Assembly: GCA_963812195.1 (NCBI GenBank)
Contig: CAWEUI010000011.1
Location: 169,334 to 233,333 of the forward strand
DNA length: 64,000 bases
Source: ZC4RG30 sp963812195
GTDB taxonomy: Bacteria > Pseudomonadota > Gammaproteobacteria > Steroidobacterales > Steroidobacteraceae
Reading direction: 5' to 3'
The position numbers were made by a program, and so were the translations under genes. Positions 8,690 to 19,454 of this stretch are shown one piece after another. Numbering within the stretch: position 1 is the stretch's first letter; the number at the start of each line of letters is the position of its first letter. The notes below the pieces were generated by a model, which saw nothing but the letters and a program-made list of their open reading frames with translations, searched no databases and was not told where the DNA came from.

Positions 8690-10828
8690 TTACTTGGCCG
8701 CCTGCGCCTGCCTGGCCTGATCCAGCCAGTAGGCGCGGATGTCCTCCACGTCCTGCTTGGAGAGCCACTGCGAGAAGTTGGCCATGCCGCGCTGACGGCG
8801 CGCGCCGCCGTGCACCACATCCTCGAAGGCCTCCTGCGTGTACAGCGTCGGCGTGCGCGTCAGGTCCGGTGTGTAGATGCCGCCGACATGGCAGGACAGG
8901 CACCACTGTGAGACCAGCTCGCCGCCGTGCTTCACGTTGCCGCTCGAGGCCTGCACCTTGCTCAGGTCCAGCTGCGGCAGCGGCTGGAACGGCGGGAAGT
9001 CCGGTGCCTTGACCGTGCCGCCCAGCTTGTACACGTACACGCGGTTCGGCTCGCGCGGGAAGCGCCCGCCGATCATGGCGTTGGCACCGCCGTAGCCCAC
9101 CGTTACCGCGATGTACTGTTCGCCGTCGATTTCATAGGTGGCGGGGCCTGCCATCACCGCGGCCGCGGTCTTGTCGGTCCACAGCTTCTCGCCGGTCTTC
9201 GCGTCATAGGCATTGAAGGTCTCGTCGGCACCGCCGAACACCAGGCCGCTGGCGGTGGCGACCACGCCGCCGTTCCATTGCGTGTCCTGCGGCACCACCC
9301 AGCGCGGCTTGCGGGCGATCGGGTCCCAGGCCATCAGGAATCCGCCCGGCGGCGGCAGATCGGCGATCGCCTTCTCACCGGCCGGCGAGAGCTTGGCGGG
9401 CGGCGGAGCCGGCCGTGGCTGCGTGAAGCCGCCGAGCGGACCCTGCGCCAGGTTCCAGCGGCCCTGCACGAACTTCCAGTGCGGATCGTTCTGGTAGCTG
9501 AAGGAATCGCGGTGCACCGGGATGTACACCAGGCCCGTCTGCGGGTTGTACGCCCAGGGCTGCCAGATGTGGCCGCCGTTGGGTCCGACCGACAGTTCCA
9601 CCGCCTTGTTGTCGTTGTGGCCGTAGCGCGCGCGCGGGTTGTCCACCGGCTTGCCGTCGGCATCGACCTTCTCCGACCAGTTCACGCCGGCGTACTTGTC
9701 GGCCGACAGCAGTTTGCCGGTGGCCGCATCCAGCACGTAGAAGAAGCCGTTCTTCGGCGCCTGCATCACCACGTGATGCTTCGTGCCGTCGATCATCAGG
9801 TCGGCGGTCATGATCGGCTGCGTGGCGGTGTAGTCCCAGCTGTCGCCGGGCGTGGTCTGGTAGTGCCAGACGTATTCGCCGGTGTCCGGCTTCACCGCGA
9901 CGATGGACGACAGGAACAGGTTGTCGCCCCTTGGCATCCGAGCGCGCCTTGTAGCTCCACGGCGAACCGTTGCCGGTGCCGATATAGAGGAGATCCGTGA
10001 CCGGGTCGTAGACGATGGCATCCCAGACGGTGCCGCCGCCGCCGGTCTGCTTCCAGCCACGTCGCCGAACCAGGTCTTGGCGGCGAAATCGGCCATGGGC
10101 TTGTCGGAGGGCGCGTTGTCCGGCTCGCCTTTTGGATTGGGCGTGACGAAGAAGCGCCAGTCCAGCTTGCCGGTCTCGGCGTCGTAGGCCGACACGTAGC
10201 CGCGCACGCCCAGCTCCGCGCCGCCGTTGCCGATGAACACCTTGCCCTTGGCCACGCGCGGCGCGCCGGTGATCGTGTAGGGCCAGTCCTGGTCGGTGGT
10301 CTGCACCGACCAGACTTCCTTGCCGGTGCCGGCATCCAGCGCGATCAGGCGCCCGTCGAGCGCGCCGACGTATACCTTGCCCTTCCACACCGCCACGCCG
10401 CGATTGACCACGTCGCAGCAGGCATCACGGCCGACCTGTCCGTCCACCTTGGGGTCGTAGAACCACTTCAGCGCGCCGCTCTTCGCATCGAACGCCGCCA
10501 CTTTCGACCAGCTGGTGGACACGTACATCGTGCCGTCGACGATGACCGGCGTGGCCTCCATGCCGCGATCGGTGTTGGCGTCGAACTGGTAGTACCAGGC
10601 CAGGCCCAGCGTCTTGACGTTGTCGCGGTTGATCTGCGTCAGCGGACTGAAGCGCTGCTCGGAGTAGGTGCGGCCGGTGGTGAGCCATTCGGCGTTGTTG
10701 TCGGCGGCCTCGATCCGCGCCGCGTCGACCTGCCCGGGTGGGGGAGGCGGTGGTTTCTTCGAGCAGGCCGGCAGCAGTCCCAGGGTAACGGCCGCCAGTG
10801 GCAGCACGAGCAGGCGAGTCATGCGCAT
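8690..10828 (-). CDS. PQQ-dependent alcohol dehydrogenase with C-terminal cytochrome c (quinohaemoprotein), two compensating frameshifts
   Basis: Exported type II quinohaemoprotein of roughly 710 aa. Lipobox LLPACSKK is followed by a PQQ propeller with the vicinal Cys pair of this family (GRDACCDVVNRG), tryptophan-docking repeats and DSWDYTATQPI. A C-terminal cytochrome c domain carries CLSCH. It oxidises alcohols in the periplasm and passes electrons through haem to the respiratory chain. Near 10056 the reading frame slips, and near 9926 it returns; the skipped stretch encodes good propeller sequence (YDPVTDLLYIGTGNG) in another frame, so these look like base errors. The start at 10828 follows GGGGGA; a second in-frame ATG at 10822 is possible. 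No pqq biosynthesis genes are nearby. Confidence 0.85.
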   Translation of the reverse strand: MRMTRLLVLPLAAVTLGLLPACSKKPPPPPPGQVDAARIEAADNNAEWLTTGRTYSEQRFSPLTQINRDNVKTLGLAWYYQFDANTDRGMEATPVIVDGTMYVSTSWSKVAAFDAKSGALKWFYDPKVDGQVGRDACCDVVNRGVAVWKGKVYVGALDGRLIALDAGTGKEVWSVQTTDQDWPYTITGAPRVAKGKVFIGNGGAELGVRGYVSAYDAETGKLDWRFFVTPNPKGEPDNAPSDKPMADFAAKTWFGDVAGSRPAAAAPSGMPSSTTRSRISSISAPATVRRGATRRARMPRGDNLFLSSIVAVKPDTGEYVWHYQTTPGDSWDYTATQPIMTADLMIDGTKHHVVMQAPKNGFFYVLDAATGKLLSADKYAGVNWSEKVDADGKPVDNPRARYGHNDNKAVELSVGPNGGHIWQPWAYNPQTGLVYIPVHRDSFSYQNDPHWKFVQGRWNLAQGPLGGFTQPRPAPPPAKLSPAGEKAIADLPPPGGFLMAWDPIARKPRWVVPQDTQWNGGVVATASGLVFGGADETFNAYDAKTGEKLWTDKTAAAVMAGPATYEIDGEQYIAVTVGYGGANAMIGGRFPREPNRVYVYKLGGTVKAPDFPPFQPLPQLDLSKVQASSGNVKHGGELVSQWCLSCHVGGIYTPDLTRTPTLYTQEAFEDVVHGGARRQRGMANFSQWLSKQDVEDIRAYWLDQARQAQAAK

Positions 10829-10955
10829 AAATCCCCCGTCGCGCCGGATGTCGCGCCGGCGCCTTGTGTCGGCGTACGATGCCGCGATTCCGCTGCGCTG
10901 TCCATCGCCCAGGAGGGGCGTTGCCCGGACGCGGCGCCGTTCAGGGAGGACACCG

Positions 10956-13900
10956 ATGCGCTCACCCGCCAGGGCCTGGTTGCCGGGACTCGCGATCACA
11001 TTGCTGACGCTGGCAGCCTGCCAGCGTCAGCCCGCACATCTGGATGCCGCGTCGGCGGATGCGTGGGCGAAGCTCATCGTCGGTCACACCAGCGGCGTGG
11101 TGCCGCGCCACAGCGAGATCCGCGTGCTGTTTGCCAACGACGTGGCGCTTGCCACGGGCAACAACCAGACGCGCGCGCTGCGCATCGAGCCGGCGGTGGA
11201 CGGACAGATCCTGCTGCGTGGTCCGCGCGAGCTGGCACTGGTGCCCAAGGGCGATCTGGAGCCGGGCAGGCAATACAAGGTGACGCTGGTCGCCGCGGGG
11301 CTCACGGGCGTGCCGGGCGGCATCACGCCGTACAGCTTCACCTTCCGCGTGCAGACGCCCCAGTTCGATCTCGCGCTGGACGATCTGGCCTCGGACCCGG
11401 CCGATGACCAGCTGATGATCCAGCGCGGCACGGTGACCACCGCCGATGCCGAGGCGCCGGCGCGGATCGAGAAGATGTTGCATACCGGCTGGCTCGGCAA
11501 GTCGCTGCCGGTTGTCTGGACGCATTCCGGAGATGGCCGCGAACACGGCTTCACGCTGCAGGGCGTGGAGCGCCAGGCAGCGGCCGCGAAACTGCAGATC
11601 GAGCTCGACGGCAAGGCCATCGGCGCCGATCGCGACGCAGAGCGCACGGTCACCGTGCCGCCCAGCGGCAGCTTTGCCGTGGTCAACGCGCGGGCCCTGG
11701 AGCAGGACGGCCGCAAGCAGCTGCAGGTGAGCTTCTCGGATCGTCTCGATGCGTCACAGGACCTCAAGGGGCTGGTGCGGCTTTCGGCCGGCAAGTTCAC
11801 CACGCGCATCGACGACAACCGGCTGCTCGTCTATCCCGGCGATGACGCGAGCGGCGACATCACGCTGACGCTTGAACCCGGCATCCGCAACGCAGGCGGC
11901 GACAGACTGACGCAGGAGTCCAGCTGGACGCTGACGCTGACCAGCCAGAAGCCGCAGGTGCGCTTCGTCGGCAGCGGCGTGATCCTGCCGGACGCGAAGC
12001 AGATGACCGTGCCGTTCGAGGCGGTGGGCGCGCGTTCGGTGCAGGTGATTGCCACCCGCGTGTTCCCGGAGAACATCCCGCAGTTCCTGCAGGTGAACCA
12101 GTTGAGCGGTGACGCGCAGATCGGCCGCGTCGGCCGCTACCTGTGGCGCAGGACGCTCACGCTTACCGCACCACGCACCGGGCGCTGGCAGCGCTACGAG
12201 GTGGACGTCACCGAGCTGATGCACAAGTACCCGGGTTCGCTGATCCAGCTCATCCTGCAGCTCACACCGGCGGACTCGGCGTACTCGTGTCCGGGTGGGT
12301 CCGACACGCGCGCCGTGCCGCAAGAGGAGCTGGTCGATCAGGAGGACGCCGAGCACGAGACGCGCTCGCCGTGGCAGTACTACAGCCAGTACTTCGGCGT
12401 GCCCGGTGACGATACGGACGGCGACGCCCGTTCGCCCTGGCAACAGCGCAATGATCCGTGCCGCAGGGCCTACTACTTCACCGGCTACAACCGCAATGTC
12501 ATCGCCCAGCGCAACCTGCTTGCCTCCAACATCGGACTGCTGGCCAAGGCCGACGCCCACGGCAAGCTGCTGGTCAGCGTCACCAATCTGGCCACCGCGC
12601 AGCCGCTGGGCGGCGTGACGCTGCAGCTGCGCAATTTCCAGAACCAGCTGCTGGGCTCGGCCAGCAGCGACAGCGACGGCATGGCCACGCTCACGCCGTC
12701 CGGCACGCCGTTCCTGCTGGTGGCGAAGAACGGCGGGCAACTGGGCTATCTGCGGCTCAACGCCGCCGGTGCCTTGCCGGTGAGCCAGTTCGACGTGGGC
12801 GGCGACAAGCTGGAGAAGGGACTCAAGGGCACGATCTACGGCGAGCGCGGCGTATGGCGTCCCGGTGATCCGCTGGGGCTCACGTTCGTGGTCTACGATC
12901 GCGAGGGCACCCTGCCGGCCGACCATCCGGCCACGCTCGAACTGCTCGATCCGCGCGGCCGCGTCACGCAGACGCTGGTGAACACGCAGCCGCTCGACGG
13001 CTTCTACCGCTTCGATGCGCGCACCGCGGCGGATGCGCCCACCGGCAACTGGACGGCGCGGGTAAGTCTGGGTGGCGCGACCTTCACACGCACGTTGAAG
13101 ATCGAAACGGTCATGCCCAACCGGCTCAAGATAGAGCTGGACATGGGGCAGCCCATGCTGGGCGCGGGCCAGCCACTGCGCGGCAAGCTTTCCTCGCAGT
13201 GGCTGTCGGGGGCTACCGCGGACGGGCTGCATGCCGATGTGAGCCTGCGCCTGAGCCCCATGCAGACCCGCTTCAAGGGTTACGAGGGGTTTGCATTCGA
13301 CGATCCGGCGCGCGCGTATCGGGCCGAACCACAACAGATCTTCGCCGGCGATCTGGATGCCGACGGCGAAGTGCGTTTCGAAAAGCCGCTGGATACCGGC
13401 CGTACCGCGCCGGGCATGCTCAACGCCGCGTTCACCTCGCGCGTGTTCGAACGCGGCGGCGCCTTCAGCATCCAGTACGACTCGCGTCCCTATGCACCCT
13501 ATCGGCGCTTCGTGGGTCTGAAGCTGCCTGACGGCGGCAAGCACGATACCTTGCCGGTGGACAAGGACCAGATCGTGGAGCTGGCCAGCCTCAGCGCGCA
13601 GGGCACGGCGGCGCCCAACGTCCGGCTCAGCGTGAAGCTGTACAAGGTGGACTGGCGCTGGTGGTGGGACCGCGGCGCCGACAACTCACTGGCATCGTTC
13701 GTGGCGCGCGAGGCCAGCACGCGCGTGCGCGAAGGCAGCGTCGTGACCGACGCCAATGGACGTGCCGAATGGACGTTCCGGCTGCCCGAGGCCCAGTGGG
13801 GCCGCTATCTGCTGCGGGTCTGCGACGAGGACGGCGGGCACTGTGCCGGCACCGTGTTCTACGCCGACTGGCCGTACTGGGAAGGCGAAGGCCGTGACCT

Positions 13901-16574
13901 GCAGGGTCCGGCCGCGACCATGCTCGATCTGACCGCCGACAAGGACAGCTACCAGGTCGGTGACACCGCCACCATTCAATTGCCGGAAAGCGCGCAGGGC
14001 CGCGCGCTGGTCACGGTGGAGAACGGCAGCACCATTCTCGATGCGCGCTGGATCACCCCGCAGGCCGGCAATGCGCGCATCAGCGTGCCGGTCACCGCGG
14101 CGATGGCGCCCAATGCCTACGTGGCAGTGACGCTGATCCAGCCGCATGCGGGCAAGCAGAACGACCGGCCGATCCGCCTGTACGGCGTGATTCCGCTGCT
14201 GGTCAATGATCCGGCCACCTCGCTCAAGCCGGTGCTGCAGGCCGCCGATGAATGGCGCCCGGACAGCGAAGTCTCGGTGAAGGTCAGCGAGGCCGGTGGC
14301 AAGCCCATGACCTACACGCTGGCCGTGGTCGATGAGGGGCTGCTGTCGCTCACCAATTTCCACACGCCAAACCTGCATGAGCAATTCTTCCGCCGCGAGG
14401 CGCTGGGGGTGCGCACCTGGGATCTGTTCGACCAGGTCAGTGGCGCCTACGGCGCGGCACTGGAGCGATTGCTGGCGCTGGGCGGCTCGGACTCCGCCGC
14501 GGCCAATGCCGCCAACAAGCAGCAGTCGCGTTTCCCGCCCGTGGCGCAACTGCTCGGACCTTTCCACCTGGACGCCGGCAAGACCGAGCAGCGCAAGATC
14601 AGGCTGCCGCGCTACGTCGGTGCGGTGCGCGTCATGGTGGTGGCCGGTACCACGGCCACCAGGCCGGCCGCCTACGGTTCGACGGAGAAATCCGTGTACG
14701 TGCGCCAGCCGCTGATGATCCTGCCGACCCTGCCGCGCGTGGTCGGTCCCGGCGAAGAGATCAGCGTGCCGGTGTCGGTGTTCGCGATGCAGGATTCCGT
14801 GCGTGACGTGCGCCTCACCATCTCGCCCGACAGCATGTTCGAGGTGGTCGGCGACGCCAGCACGGCGCTGTCCTTCGAGCGCACCGGCGAGAAGATCGGC
14901 ATGCTGAAGCTGCGCGTGGCGCAGCGCCTGGGCACCGGCACGGTGCGCTTCGCGGCGGTCAGCGGCAAGGAGCGCGCCGCGGACGAGATCCACATCGAAG
15001 TGCGCAGCCCCAACCCGCCTACGACGCGCTTCACCTCGCACCTGCTGCAACCCGGCGAGACCTGGACCGACGCCATCCGTCCGCATGGCCTGCCCGGCAC
15101 CAACCGGGTGACGCTGGAGGTATCGCGCATCCCGCCGATCAATCTGGAGAAGCGGCTGGACTACCTCATCGACTATCCGCACGGCTGCCTGGAGCAGACC
15201 ACCTCGGCGGTATTCCCGCAGCTGTTCCTCGGGTCGCTGGTGAAGCTGGACGACGATCAGCAGCGCCGTGTCGAGGCCAATGTGCGCGCCGGGATCGAGC
15301 GCCTGCGCAGCTTCCAGCTCGGCAACGGCGCCTTCAGTTACTGGCCGGGCGGCAGCTACGAGGCGGCCGGCTACGGCCAGTGGTCGGCGATCTACGCCAG
15401 TCATTTCCTGATCGAGGCCGAGAAGCAGGGCTACACGCTGCCGGCTGCATTGCGCGGCGGCATGATCGGCTTCCTGCGCAGCACGGCGCAGGGCTGGCGC
15501 CCTGTGAACAGCGCCGCGCTGCTGCAGGCCTACCGCCTGTATGTGCTGGCACGCGCCGGACAGCCGGAGGTCGGGGCCATGAACCGGCTGCGCGAGCAGG
15601 CTCTGGACGGCGTGACCCGCTGGGTGCTGGCCGCGGCCTATCAGCAATCCGGCCTGGCCGACGCCGCGCGCGCCCTGGCCACCGCGGATCCGCTGGCGGC
15701 GCGCGATTACCAGCCGGGTGATTTCACCTTTGGCAGCGCCCTGCGCGATCACGCACTGGTGCTGCAGTCGATGGTGATCCTGGGCCGGCTCGACCAGAGC
15801 GAGGCGCTGGTGCGCGAGATCTCCCGGGCCCTTTCCAGCGACAGCTGGTACTCCACGCAGGAGACCGCCTACTCGCTGCTGGCGCTGGCGCAGCTCTCCG
15901 GTGCGCGTTCGGAGGGCGGCTTCTCCTTCACGCAGACGCTGGGCGGCAAGACCAGCAACGTGAATTCCACCGCGACACTGCACAGCGCCGCGCTGGCGGT
16001 GCCGGATGCCGGCGCGGATCTGACCCTGCGCAACACCTCGCAGGGCATCACCTTCGCCACTGTCACCGTGCGCGGCACGCCGCCGCCCGAGCTGGAGCAG
16101 GCCAGTGCCAACGGGCTGGAGCTGCACGTCGGTTACACGGATCTGGACGGCAACCCGGTGGCCCTGGACCAGGTACCCCAGGGCACGGATGTGGCGGTGG
16201 ACATCACCGTGCACAACGCCACGCGCCTGCCGGTGCGCAATATCGCGCTGACGCAGATCGTGCCTTCCGGCTGGGAGATCCACAACGAGCGCCTCAACGA
16301 CGAGAGCGCGGCAACGGGCGAGCGCGACGCCACCTACCGCTACCAGCAGTACCGGAACCAGCAGACGGCGCGCGCCGATTACGTGGACATCCGCGATGAT
16401 CGCGTGCTGCAGTACTTCGCGCTGGATCCCGGCGGCACCATCCACTTCCACACCCAGGTGAATGCGGCCTACCGCGGCCGCTTCTACCTGCCCGCCATCG
16501 TCGCCGAGGCGATGTACGACGCCACCATGCATGCAAGCAGTGCCGGCCGCTGGACAGAAGTGGTGGCGCAGTAA
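10956..16574 (+). CDS. Alpha-2-macroglobulin family lipoprotein (YfhM-like)
   Basis: A 1872-aa lipoprotein (lipobox LLTLAACQ) with a ribosome-binding site AGGGAGGA five nt before the ATG. MG-type beta-sandwich domains fill the N-terminal two thirds. The bait/thioester region contains GCLEQ (Cys about 1411), the internal thioester motif that traps attacking proteases, followed by the alpha/alpha toroid and a receptor-binding-like end. Bacterial members sit in the periplasm and are thought to guard the envelope against host or competitor proteases. Pairing with PBP1C, encoded immediately downstream and overlapping by 44 bp, is typical and suggests joint work at sites of peptidoglycan damage. 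Confidence 0.93.
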   Translation: MRSPARAWLPGLAITLLTLAACQRQPAHLDAASADAWAKLIVGHTSGVVPRHSEIRVLFANDVALATGNNQTRALRIEPAVDGQILLRGPRELALVPKGDLEPGRQYKVTLVAAGLTGVPGGITPYSFTFRVQTPQFDLALDDLASDPADDQLMIQRGTVTTADAEAPARIEKMLHTGWLGKSLPVVWTHSGDGREHGFTLQGVERQAAAAKLQIELDGKAIGADRDAERTVTVPPSGSFAVVNARALEQDGRKQLQVSFSDRLDASQDLKGLVRLSAGKFTTRIDDNRLLVYPGDDASGDITLTLEPGIRNAGGDRLTQESSWTLTLTSQKPQVRFVGSGVILPDAKQMTVPFEAVGARSVQVIATRVFPENIPQFLQVNQLSGDAQIGRVGRYLWRRTLTLTAPRTGRWQRYEVDVTELMHKYPGSLIQLILQLTPADSAYSCPGGSDTRAVPQEELVDQEDAEHETRSPWQYYSQYFGVPGDDTDGDARSPWQQRNDPCRRAYYFTGYNRNVIAQRNLLASNIGLLAKADAHGKLLVSVTNLATAQPLGGVTLQLRNFQNQLLGSASSDSDGMATLTPSGTPFLLVAKNGGQLGYLRLNAAGALPVSQFDVGGDKLEKGLKGTIYGERGVWRPGDPLGLTFVVYDREGTLPADHPATLELLDPRGRVTQTLVNTQPLDGFYRFDARTAADAPTGNWTARVSLGGATFTRTLKIETVMPNRLKIELDMGQPMLGAGQPLRGKLSSQWLSGATADGLHADVSLRLSPMQTRFKGYEGFAFDDPARAYRAEPQQIFAGDLDADGEVRFEKPLDTGRTAPGMLNAAFTSRVFERGGAFSIQYDSRPYAPYRRFVGLKLPDGGKHDTLPVDKDQIVELASLSAQGTAAPNVRLSVKLYKVDWRWWWDRGADNSLASFVAREASTRVREGSVVTDANGRAEWTFRLPEAQWGRYLLRVCDEDGGHCAGTVFYADWPYWEGEGRDLQGPAATMLDLTADKDSYQVGDTATIQLPESAQGRALVTVENGSTILDARWITPQAGNARISVPVTAAMAPNAYVAVTLIQPHAGKQNDRPIRLYGVIPLLVNDPATSLKPVLQAADEWRPDSEVSVKVSEAGGKPMTYTLAVVDEGLLSLTNFHTPNLHEQFFRREALGVRTWDLFDQVSGAYGAALERLLALGGSDSAAANAANKQQSRFPPVAQLLGPFHLDAGKTEQRKIRLPRYVGAVRVMVVAGTTATRPAAYGSTEKSVYVRQPLMILPTLPRVVGPGEEISVPVSVFAMQDSVRDVRLTISPDSMFEVVGDASTALSFERTGEKIGMLKLRVAQRLGTGTVRFAAVSGKERAADEIHIEVRSPNPPTTRFTSHLLQPGETWTDAIRPHGLPGTNRVTLEVSRIPPINLEKRLDYLIDYPHGCLEQTTSAVFPQLFLGSLVKLDDDQQRRVEANVRAGIERLRSFQLGNGAFSYWPGGSYEAAGYGQWSAIYASHFLIEAEKQGYTLPAALRGGMIGFLRSTAQGWRPVNSAALLQAYRLYVLARAGQPEVGAMNRLREQALDGVTRWVLAAAYQQSGLADAARALATADPLAARDYQPGDFTFGSALRDHALVLQSMVILGRLDQSEALVREISRALSSDSWYSTQETAYSLLALAQLSGARSEGGFSFTQTLGGKTSNVNSTATLHSAALAVPDAGADLTLRNTSQGITFATVTVRGTPPPELEQASANGLELHVGYTDLDGNPVALDQVPQGTDVAVDITVHNATRLPVRNIALTQIVPSGWEIHNERLNDESAATGERDATYRYQQYRNQQTARADYVDIRDDRVLQYFALDPGGTIHFHTQVNAAYRGRFYLPAIVAEAMYDATMHASSAGRWTEVVAQ

Positions 16575-18955
16575 GGCGGTTCGTGTCGCCGCGGCCGCGC
16601 TGGCCGTCGGCGGCATCGCCTTCTGGTGGATGCTGCCGCGTCCGCTGTTCAGCGAACCGCTGTCGGCGGTGCTGCTGGCGCGCGACGGCACGCTGCTCGG
16701 CGCGCGCATCGCCGAGGATGGCCAGTGGCGCTTTCCGGAACTGGATGCCGTGCCCGCGCGCTTCGTGCGCGCACTGGTGAGCTACGAGGACAAGCGCTTC
16801 TTCCGGCACCCGGGCATCGACCCGCTGGCCGTGGCCCGGGCGCTGCGCAGCAACTGGCGCGCCGGGCACGTGGTCAGCGGCGCCTCGACGCTGACCATGC
16901 AGCTGGCGCGGCTGGTCATGCAGCAGGATGGCGGCGGCTACCGCCGCGGCCTGCTGGACAAGGCCTGGCAGGCGTTGCTGGCGCTGCGGCTGGAATGCAG
17001 CTATTCCAAGCAGGAGATTCTCGCGCTGTACGTGAGCCACGCGCCGTTCGGCGGCAACGTGGTGGGGCTGGACGCGGCAGCCTGGCGCTACTTCGGTCGC
17101 GCGCCGGCACAGCTTTCCTGGGCCGAGGCCGCGACACTGGCGGTGCTGCCGAACGCGCCGGGGCTGATCACGCCGGGGCGCGCGCGCCGTCTGCTGCAGG
17201 CGCGGCGCGACGCACTGCTGCGCAAGCTGGCCGCGCAGGGTGTGCTGGGCGCACTGGATCTGCAGCTGGCGCTGGCCGAGCCGCTGGTGGGCGCGCCGCA
17301 GGCGCTGCCCAACGACGCGCCGCATCTGCTGGAAACGCTGCGCGCGCGCTACCCGGGCCGGCACCGCTTCGACACCACGCTGGATGCGCAGTTGCAGCGC
17401 GCCGCCAGCCAGGTGGTTGCCGCGCACGCCGCCACCTTGCTCAGATCCGGCATCGGCAACGCCGCCGCGCTCATCGTTGACAACCGCAGCTTCCAGGTGC
17501 TGGCCTACGTGGGCAACGCCGGCTGGGGTGTGCAGGGCGAGCGGGCGTTGGCGGTGGACATCGTGCAGCGGCCGCGCAGCACCGGCAGCATCCTCAAGCC
17601 ATTCCTGTATGCGGCCATGCTCGACAGCGGCCAGTTGCTGCCGCGCATGCTGGTGCCCGACGTGCCGACGCAGATCCGCGGCTTCGCGCCGCAGAACTAC
17701 GATCACAAGTATCGCGGCGCGGTGCCGGCTGACGAGGCGCTGGCGCACTCGCTGAACGTGCCGGCCGTGCGCCTGCTGCGCCAGTTCGGCTATCCGCGCT
17801 TCCACGAGCTGTTGCAGCGGCTGGACTTCTCCACGATCACGCAGCCACCGGATCACTATGGCCTGACGCTGATACTCGGCGGCGCGGAAGTCACGCTGTG
17901 GGACGTGACCACGGCGTACGCCAATCTCGCCGACGGCGCGCGCGCGGCGACCGGCCAACCGGGGCCGCGCTTCGAACGCAGGTTGCGCTGGCTGCGCGAT
18001 GCCGGGCACTCCCGCGCGGCGGACGCCACCGGCACGCCGCGACCATTGTCGATCGGTGCCGCGTGGCTCACGCAGCAGGCATTGCTCGAAGTCGTGCGGC
18101 CCGCCGAAGAGGCCGGCTGGAAGCAGTACGCCGACAGCCGCAAGATCGCCTGGAAGACCGGCACGAGCTGGGGGTTGCGTGATGCCTGGGCGGTGGGCAG
18201 CAGTACGGCCTATACGGTCGGCGTGTGGGTGGGTAATGCCAATGGCGTCGGCGTGCCCGGGCTCACGGGCAGCACAGCCGCCGCGCCGCTGCTGTTCGCA
18301 TTGCATGACAAATTGCCACGCAGCGACTGGTACGTGCCGCCGCTGGGCGCATTGAAGACCGTGCAAACCTGCGCGGACGACGGCTATCTGGCCAGCGATC
18401 TGTGCCAGGCGCGCGACACGCTGGTGCCGGCCGGGGCGCACTTCGATCGCCAGACGCCCTATCACCGTCTGGTGCATCTGGATGCGCATGCCGACCTGCG
18501 CGTCAACGAGGGCTGCGAACCGGTGGCACAGATGCGCCACCGCTCCTGGTTCGTGCTGCCGCCGACCATGGAGTACTACTTCCGCGAACAGGGCGGTGGC
18601 TACCGGCCGTTGCCGCCGTGGCGCGCGGGCTGCCGCGATCCGCAGGAGGGCGGCCGCGCGGTGATGGATTTCCTGTATCCGGACGCGGGCGGGACGAATA
18701 TACGTGCCCGTGGAGCTGGATGGCCGTCGCGGCCGCGCGGTGCTGGAAGTCGTGCACCGCGATCCCGATGCCGTGTTGTACTGGCACCTGGATGACGATT
18801 ACATCGGTCGTACCGAACTGCGGCACCAGCTCGCCATCGACCTGCCGCCAGGCCCGCACCGGGTCACGGTGGTTGATGGCCAGGGGCACAGTCTGTCACG
18901 CAATTTCGTGGTGCTGGCGCGCGGCAACGACGCGGCCGGCGGGGAGAAGCAATGA
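16531..18955 (+). CDS. pbpC: Penicillin-binding protein 1C (glycosyltransferase/transpeptidase), one frameshift
   Basis: Bifunctional class A PBP of about 807 aa once the frame is restored. One TM segment (AAALAVGGIAFWWML) is followed by a GT51 transglycosylase (SYEDKRFFRHPGIDP, GASTLTMQLARL) and a transpeptidase with the S-x-x-K motif in STGSILKPFLYA, the second motif SLN, and KTGTS. A C-terminal BiPBP_C domain follows. Near 18695 one base appears lost: upstream DFLYPDAGG and downstream VPVELDGRRGRAVLEVVHRD are in different frames. The start at 16531 overlaps the end of the macroglobulin gene; GTG 16540 is an alternative. The stop overlaps the VOC start (ATGA). Confidence 0.9.
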
Positions 18956-19395
18956 ACAGCGATACCAGCACGGGCATGTTTGCCTACCTCTGTCTCGGCA
19001 CCAGCGACATGGCGCGTTCCACGCGTTTCTACGACGCGGTGCTGGCCACGCTTGGCCACGCGCGGTGTCAGACACCCGGTGAGGATGACGGGGACGAGTG
19101 GGCCGGCTGGGGACTGTACGAGGACATGGGTCGCGTGCAGCAGGCGTTGTGGGTGTGCAGGCCCTTCGATGGCAACCCTCCCGTGCCCGGCAATGGCGCC
19201 ATGGTCGGATTGCGCGCCACCAGCTGGGCCGCGGTGCGCGCATTCCATGCGGCCGCGCTGGCCAATGGCGGCACATCGGAGGGCGCACCCGGTCTGCGCC
19301 CGCAGTACAACCCGGATTTCTACGCCGCCTACGTGCGCGATCCGGACGGCAACAAGCTGGCGGCGGTGTGCCGGGGGTTCATCGCGGAGCCATAG
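18952..19395 (+). CDS. VOC-family (glyoxalase/bleomycin-resistance fold) protein
   Basis: A 147-aa single-domain VOC protein. The opening TGMFAYLCLGTSDMARSTRF and the closing YAAYVRDPDGNKLAAVCRG are the classic first and last betaalphabetabetabeta elements. A metal site can be formed with a dimer partner, but the exact ligand residues are not certain. It is cytoplasmic by lack of signal peptide. The start overlaps the pbpC stop by 4 nt, so it is translationally coupled to a cell-wall gene, an unusual partner for a VOC protein. Substrate unknown. Confidence 0.85.
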   Translation: MNSDTSTGMFAYLCLGTSDMARSTRFYDAVLATLGHARCQTPGEDDGDEWAGWGLYEDMGRVQQALWVCRPFDGNPPVPGNGAMVGLRATSWAAVRAFHAAALANGGTSEGAPGLRPQYNPDFYAAYVRDPDGNKLAAVCRGFIAEP

Positions 19396-19454
19396 TGATC
19401 CGCTACCCGGCTCCATGTCTGAATCGTCGGCGCCCGCCTGGCGCAAACCGGGTT

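Noticed and set aside
13686..16709. Very long minus-strand open frame (about 1000 codons) opposite the macroglobulin gene
   Set aside because: It has no family motifs, is full of His/Arg/Gln/Ala low-complexity sequence typical of the antisense of GC-rich codons, and the opposite strand encodes a clear YfhM-like protein.
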